From JADGHE01 sp035716025 (GTDB taxonomy: Bacteria > Pseudomonadota > Alphaproteobacteria > Rhizobiales > Xanthobacteraceae), in the NCBI GenBank assembly GCA_035716025.1, contig DASTKH010000003.1, forward strand, positions 10,722 through 74,721: a DNA stretch of 64,000 nucleotides, given 5' to 3'. This document shows positions 60,271 through 64,000 of this stretch, one piece after another. A program made the position numbers and the translations under genes. The notes under the pieces were generated by a model. It was not told the origin of the DNA, ran no database searches, and saw only the letters and a list, made by a program, of their open reading frames with translations. Numbering within the stretch: position 1 is the stretch's first letter; each line of letters opens with the position of its first letter.

Positions 60271-61173
60271 ATGCGCCGCCGTTTCGTCACGCTCGATGTT
60301 TTCACCGACACCCGCTTCGCCGGAAACCCGCTCGCGGTTGTGCTTGACGCCGAGGGACTCGACGACGCGGCGATGCAGGCCGTCGCCCGGGAATTCAACC
60401 TTTCGGAGACCGTCTTCGTGCTGCCGCCGGAAGAAGCGGCGCATCGCGCCCGTCTGCGGATTTTCACGCCGGCTTCCGAGCTTCCCTTTGCTGGACATCC
60501 GACGGTCGGGGCGGCGGTGCTGCTCGGGCGGCTCGACGCGCTCGAAGAAGAAACCGAGATGATGCTCGAAGAAAATGTCGGGCCGGTGCGCTGCATGGTG
60601 CGGCCCGCGCGTCACGGCGGTGCGGGGCATGCGCGGTTCGACCTCCCGCGCCTGCCGCAGCGCGTGGGCGATGCGGCCGATGCATCCGTCGTGGCGGCGG
60701 CCCTCGGTCTCTCTCCAGGCGATATCGGTTGCGCGGGGTTTACGCTCGGCCGCTGGTCGGCCGGGATCGAGTTTACGATGGTGCCGGTGCGCGATCGGGG
60801 GACGATTGCCCGGGCGCGAGCCGATCTCGCGCGCTGGCCGCAGGCCTTCGGCGGAAGCGGGCAGGGCGCAGCCTTCCTGTTTTGCCGCGAGGTCGTTGAT
60901 GCCCGCCATTTCCTCCATGCGCGCATGTTCGCGCCCGCGATGGGGGTCGCCGAAGACCCGGCCACCGGCTCGGCCGTCGCGGCGCTCTCCGGCGTCATCG
61001 CCCGCGAGGGCGGACTCGCCGACGGGGTGCATGCGCTCGCGATCGAGCAAGGCTATGAAATGGGTCGCCCCAGCGTGGTGCACCTCGGGCTCGTGCTGGC
61101 GCGCGGGGGCGTTGCCGCCGCCAGCATCGGGGGCGACGCCGTGCTGGTGAGCGAGGGCGAGATCGAGGCATGA
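60271..61173 (+). CDS. PhzF family isomerase
   Basis: 300 residues with the two-lobed diaminopimelate-epimerase-like fold. 'MRRRFVTLDVFTDTRFAGNPLAVVLDAEGL', with the catalytic Glu in 'REFNLSETVFVLPPEE' (about residue 47), is the PhzF signature. 'IFTPASELPFAGHPTVGAAVLL' and 'GVAEDPATGSAVAALSG' follow; these are the loops of the active site. Members isomerise phenazine precursors, but most homologues in bacteria without phenazine genes have unknown substrates. Its stop overlaps the start of the PPK2 gene. Confidence 0.9.
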   Translation: MRRRFVTLDVFTDTRFAGNPLAVVLDAEGLDDAAMQAVAREFNLSETVFVLPPEEAAHRARLRIFTPASELPFAGHPTVGAAVLLGRLDALEEETEMMLEENVGPVRCMVRPARHGGAGHARFDLPRLPQRVGDAADASVVAAALGLSPGDIGCAGFTLGRWSAGIEFTMVPVRDRGTIARARADLARWPQAFGGSGQGAAFLFCREVVDARHFLHARMFAPAMGVAEDPATGSAVAALSGVIAREGGLADGVHALAIEQGYEMGRPSVVHLGLVLARGGVAAASIGGDAVLVSEGEIEA

Positions 61174-62114
61174 AGGAGGCCGGCCGCATGCTTCCGTCGA
61201 GGGCGCTCGCACGGTTCCGCATTACCGACGGGGCGCGCTTTCATCTGCGGGATTTCGATTGCGCAGACACCTGCGGCATCGACATGAGCAAGGACGAGGC
61301 GAAGGCGATGCTGACCCAGGGCATCAAGCGCCTCTCGCAGCTGCAGGAGAAGCTCTATGCGCAGGACCGCTGGGCGCTGCTTGCGATCTTCCAGGCAATG
61401 GATGCAGCCGGCAAGGACGGCGCGATCAAGCACGTGATGTCGGGCGTCAATCCGCAAGGTTGCCAGGTGCACGCCTTCAAGGCGCCGAGCGCGCAGGAAC
61501 TCGACCACGATTTTCTGTGGCGCACCACGATCGCCTTGCCCGAGCGCGGCCGTATCGGGATTTTCAATCGCTCCTATTACGAGGAGGTCCTGGTCGTGCG
61601 CGTGCACCAGGAATATCTCGCGCGCCAGAAGCTGCCGCCGAAGCTCGTGACAAAGGCAATCTGGAACGAACGATTCGAGGATATCCGCTGCTTCGAGCGT
61701 TACATCGCGCGCAACGGCATCCGCCCGGTCAAGTTCTTCCTGCACGTCTCCAAGGAAGAGCAGCGCAAGCGCTTCCTGGAACGGCTCGACGATCCCGACA
61801 AGCGCTGGAAGTTTTCGATGGGAGACGTCGCCGAGCGCAAGCTCTGGGACCGGTATATGCGCGCCTACGAGGAGGCAATCCGCGCGACGGCGACGCCCGA
61901 GGCACCTTGGTATGTGATCCCGGCCGACGAGAAGTGGTTTGCCCGCCTCGTGGTTGCGGGCGCGCTCGTCGAGACGCTCGAAAGCCTCGGCCTCAGCTTC
62001 CCGACCGTTCCGCCGCAGGCGCTGCGCGAAATGCGCAAGGTTCGCAGGGCGCTCGAGGCGGAGGCGGACGGCTCGCGCGGCAAGCACCGGAAGCCCGGGG
62101 TGAGGAAGCGCTGA
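61170..62114 (+). CDS. Polyphosphate kinase 2 family protein (class III-like)
   Basis: 314 residues. Walker A 'AMDAAGKDGAIKHVMSGV' (core 77-85) and the lid/Walker B 'IGIFNRSYYEEVLVVRVH' (about 130-145) are intact. 'FNRSYYEEVLVVRVH' fits the PPK2 class III subgroup, which phosphorylates AMP and ADP with polyphosphate. The C-terminal 30 residues are basic. It overlaps phzF by four bases and is followed on the opposite strand by a lipoprotein gene. A role in polyphosphate-driven nucleotide recycling is inference. Confidence 0.9.
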   Translation: MKEAGRMLPSRALARFRITDGARFHLRDFDCADTCGIDMSKDEAKAMLTQGIKRLSQLQEKLYAQDRWALLAIFQAMDAAGKDGAIKHVMSGVNPQGCQVHAFKAPSAQELDHDFLWRTTIALPERGRIGIFNRSYYEEVLVVRVHQEYLARQKLPPKLVTKAIWNERFEDIRCFERYIARNGIRPVKFFLHVSKEEQRKRFLERLDDPDKRWKFSMGDVAERKLWDRYMRAYEEAIRATATPEAPWYVIPADEKWFARLVVAGALVETLESLGLSFPTVPPQALREMRKVRRALEAEADGSRGKHRKPGVRKR

Positions 62115-62136
62115 AAGCCGCGCGCGGAGCCCGCCT

Positions 62137-62469
62137 TCAGTGATAACCGTAGCGGGCCTTGACCACGTCAAGACGATCCCGTGCCTCGCCGATGCGGCCC
62201 GCCGCGCAGGCGGACCGCACGTCGCTAAGGTCGGCGGTCGCTCGGCGATAGACGGTCGGATGGACGTTCCCGGTCCGATGATCGTCCGCCAAAATGGCCG
62301 CGAATTCGGCAATCGGCCGCGCGCAGCCCGGCGGACCTGTGTCGCGATAGCCGAAGCTTTCGCCGAACACGGCGACGCCGGCGCCGCCGTCCGGAGTCTC
62401 CAGGGTGGCGACACAGGCCGAAAGCCCCAAAGCAAGGAGCAGGGCGACGGTTCTTTCGGGATGAAGCAT
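62137..62469 (-). CDS. Small hypothetical lipoprotein
   Basis: 110 residues. Signal peptide MLHPERTVALLLALGLSACV with lipobox LSAC, so Cys19 should be lipidated. The mature part, 'ETPDGGAGVAVFGESFGYRDTGPPGCARPIAEFAAILADDHRTGNVHPTVYRRATADLSDVRSACAAG', has three further Cys (two after the lipidation site in the mature region) and ends ARYGYH. It is convergent with the PPK2 gene. I do not recognise the family; membrane-anchored in the periplasm is the safest statement. Confidence 0.75.
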   Translation of the reverse strand: MLHPERTVALLLALGLSACVATLETPDGGAGVAVFGESFGYRDTGPPGCARPIAEFAAILADDHRTGNVHPTVYRRATADLSDVRSACAAGRIGEARDRLDVVKARYGYH

Positions 62470-62574
62470 TGCGGACGGTCGGCAAATTGGCTAAGAAACG
62501 CGAACTGTCCGCCCGTTTACCCGCAGTTCAGCAGGCTGCGCAACACTGGGGCGGCAAGTGAGGGCAAGCAAGGT

Positions 62575-62697
62575 ATGTCGTTGCGGCACGATCATCGTGC
62601 GCTGCGCCGGAGGGCCGAATTGGCCGGTTCCGTTTACGCCCTGCTGCCCGGGTTCTCGCGTCTTTCCGGCGGCCTCCTTCTGCTTACCAGCCCCTGA
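62575..62697 (+). CDS. leuA leader peptide (40 residues)
   Basis: MSLRHDHRALRRRAELAGSV onwards, ten Leu of 40, with a run of four Leu at residues 34-37 just before the stop (GGLLLLTSP). Leu codons are CTC, CTT, CTG, CTT. Placed 104 bases upstream of leuA, it is the type expected of a leucine-responsive attenuator. The first part is longer than usual for a leader peptide and the true start could be internal. AAGG lies too close to the ATG to be a good ribosome-binding site. Confidence 0.6.
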   Translation: MSLRHDHRALRRRAELAGSVYALLPGFSRLSGGLLLLTSP

Positions 62698-62735
62698 GGG
62701 CCGGCTGGGCGCCGTGGCGCCTGGGCACTCAGGGG
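62691..62735 (+). promoter_or_regulatory. Hairpin overlapping the leuA leader stop
   Basis: CCCCTGAG (62691-62698, containing the leader stop codon) pairs with CTCAGGGG (62728-62735), and GGCGCC (62708-62713) with GGCGCC (62716-62721) inside it. Further on, CCCCGACGCGGGG near 62766-62778 forms an alternative small hairpin. No T-run terminator is seen, so the mechanism (attenuation or control of ribosome access) is open. Confidence 0.5.
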
Positions 62736-62801
62736 ACAGGACGACGGCAGCAGGACCCCTCAGCACCCCGACGCGGGGCGAAGACCAGAAGGACGATTTT
62801 C

Positions 62802-64000
62802 ATGAGCACGGCAAGCGGATCCGAGAAGGATCGCGTCATCATTTTCGATACCACCTTGCGCGACGGAGAACAGTGCCCCGGCGCGACGATGACCCATGAA
62901 GAGAAGCTGCAGGTTGCCGAGCTTCTCGACGAAATGGGCGTGGACATCATCGAGGCCGGCTTTCCCATCGCCTCGGAGGGCGATTTTCTCGCGGTCCAGG
63001 AGATCGCGAAGCGTACCAAGAACGCGGTCGTCTGTGGCCTTTCCCGTGCGGCGCCGAAGGACATCGACCGGTGTGCGGAGGCGATCAAGCCGGCCAAGCG
63101 CGCGCGTATCCACACTTTCATCTCCACTTCGCCGGTGCATATGAAGTGGAAACTGCAGATGGAGCCGGAGCAAGTCTATGAGCTCGTCATCCAGCAGGTG
63201 ACGCGCGCGCGCAACCATACCGACGATGTCGAATGGTCCTGCGAGGACGGAACCCGCACCGACCACGATTTCCTCTGCCGCTGCGTGGAAGCGGCGATCA
63301 AGGCCGGCGCCACCACGATCAATATTCCCGATACCGTCGGCTACACGGTGCCGGAGGAGTATGCGGCGCTGTTCCGCATGGTGATGGAGCGCGTTCCGAA
63401 TGCCGACAAGGCGCGCTTCTCGGTGCATTGCCACAACGACCTCGGCATGGCGGTCGCGAATTCCCTTGCGGGCGTCCATGCCGGCGCGCGGCAGATCGAA
63501 TGCGCGGTCAACGGCATCGGCGAGCGCGCGGGCAACGCCGCGCTCGAGGAGGTCGTGATGGCGCTGCGCGTGCGCAACGACGTTCTGCCTTACTGGACGA
63601 AAATCGATTCGACGATGCTGACGCGCGCCTCGAAGCTCGTCTCCGCGGTGACCTCGTTTCCCGTGCAGTACAACAAGGCGATCGTCGGCCGGAACGCCTT
63701 CGCGCACGAATCGGGCATTCATCAGGACGGCATGCTCAAGAACAATCAGACTTATGAGATCATGCGGCCCGAGGATGTGGGCGTGAAGCAAACCTCGCTG
63801 GTGATGGGCAAGCATTCCGGCCGGCACGCCTTCGTCCACAAGCTCGAAGAGCTGGGCTACAAGCTCTCCGGAAACCAGCTCGAAGACGCTTTCGTCCGTT
63901 TCAAGGCGCTCGCCGACCGCAAGAAGCATGTCTATGACGAGGACCTCGAAGCGCTGGTCGATCAGGAGATCGCAAGCGCGCATGACCGCATCAAGGTGGT
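62802..64000 (+). CDS. leuA: 2-Isopropylmalate synthase (partial, cut by the window edge)
   Basis: The first 399 codons are present and open to the right edge. The DRE-TIM domain is complete: 'IIFDTTLRDGEQCPGATMTHEEKLQVAELL', with catalytic Arg and Asp, 'STSPVHMKWKLQM', 'HCHNDLGMAVANSLAGVHAGA' (metal-binding HxH) and 'NGIGERAGNAALEE'. A linker and start of the regulatory region ('GRHAFVHKLEELGYKLSGNQLEDAFVRFK') follow. It condenses acetyl-CoA and 2-ketoisovalerate in leucine synthesis and is normally feedback-inhibited by leucine. AGAAGGA precedes the ATG. A leader peptide lies upstream. Confidence 0.97.
   Translation, partial: MSTASGSEKDRVIIFDTTLRDGEQCPGATMTHEEKLQVAELLDEMGVDIIEAGFPIASEGDFLAVQEIAKRTKNAVVCGLSRAAPKDIDRCAEAIKPAKRARIHTFISTSPVHMKWKLQMEPEQVYELVIQQVTRARNHTDDVEWSCEDGTRTDHDFLCRCVEAAIKAGATTINIPDTVGYTVPEEYAALFRMVMERVPNADKARFSVHCHNDLGMAVANSLAGVHAGARQIECAVNGIGERAGNAALEEVVMALRVRNDVLPYWTKIDSTMLTRASKLVSAVTSFPVQYNKAIVGRNAFAHESGIHQDGMLKNNQTYEIMRPEDVGVKQTSLVMGKHSGRHAFVHKLEELGYKLSGNQLEDAFVRFKALADRKKHVYDEDLEALVDQEIASAHDRIKV

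Noticed and set aside
1..64000. CRISPR arrays, insertion sequences, prophage genes, tRNA and rRNA genes
   Set aside because: No repeat-spacer pattern, transposase or integrase frames, or tRNA arm motifs were found by reading; only small palindromes were seen.

Overview
This is a contiguous stretch of high-GC chromosome from an alphaproteobacterium, most likely a member of the Hyphomicrobiales (Rhizobiales) close to the Bradyrhizobium/Xanthobacteraceae side. The evidence is a circularly permuted two-piece tmRNA with tag ANDNYAPVAQAA, an alphaproteobacterial SspB, DUF4167, DUF4169, DUF1194 and DUF3309 proteins, a tripartite tricarboxylate transporter, and the rhizobial gene order thyA-folA-hflK-hflC-DUF2065-degP-serB-miaA-ilvB-ilvN-ilvC. 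The genus is inference. No transposase, phage gene, CRISPR array, rRNA or tRNA gene was seen; the region looks like stable core genome with small palindromic repeats scattered in it.

Layout. 0-8 kb: the end of proB, an alkyl-DHAP-synthase-like flavoprotein, a type II NADH dehydrogenase, lepA, two small genes, and an ABC-2 exporter. 8-16 kb: ptsP, prfA, prmC and a DUF4167 gene (nitrogen-type PTS and translation termination), then a methyltransferase, a glyoxalase II and a universal stress protein. 16-25 kb: a drug/metabolite exporter, a MarR-GNAT fusion regulator, ligA, a Bcr-type efflux pump, aminopeptidase P and prmA. 25-36 kb: a tiny ORF with an unusually complete ribosome-binding site, a DUF1194 protein, a UvrD-type helicase carrying an in-frame palindromic repeat, a thioesterase, a D-lactate-dehydrogenase-like oxidase and a very large AsmA-family protein.

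36-44 kb: on the minus strand, tmRNA (ssrA), its ClpXP adaptor sspB, fumC, DUF4169 and a ribbon-helix-helix gene follow one another; on the plus strand come a split chromate transporter and tctB-tctA-tctC. 43-51 kb: thyA, an acetyltransferase and folA (thymidylate/folate), then the hflKC-DUF2065-degP envelope proteostasis cluster, with serB and miaA. 51-55 kb: ilvB-ilvN-ilvC behind a classical leader-peptide attenuator. 55-62 kb: an ABC importer of nitrate/sulfonate/thiamine-precursor type, pdxY, a class III CoA-transferase, a PhzF protein, a PPK2 kinase and a small lipoprotein. The window ends inside leuA, again behind a leucine-rich leader peptide, so branched-chain amino acid synthesis in this genome appears to be controlled by translation-coupled attenuation at two loci.

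The most interesting items are not one new system but several compact regulatory arrangements: tmRNA beside its own tag-recognising adaptor; a 20-codon ORF whose Shine-Dalgarno mirrors the whole 16S rRNA tail, followed by a terminator-like hairpin upstream of prmA; a palindromic repeat translated as part of a helicase; and a 40-residue secreted peptide gene with its own terminator.
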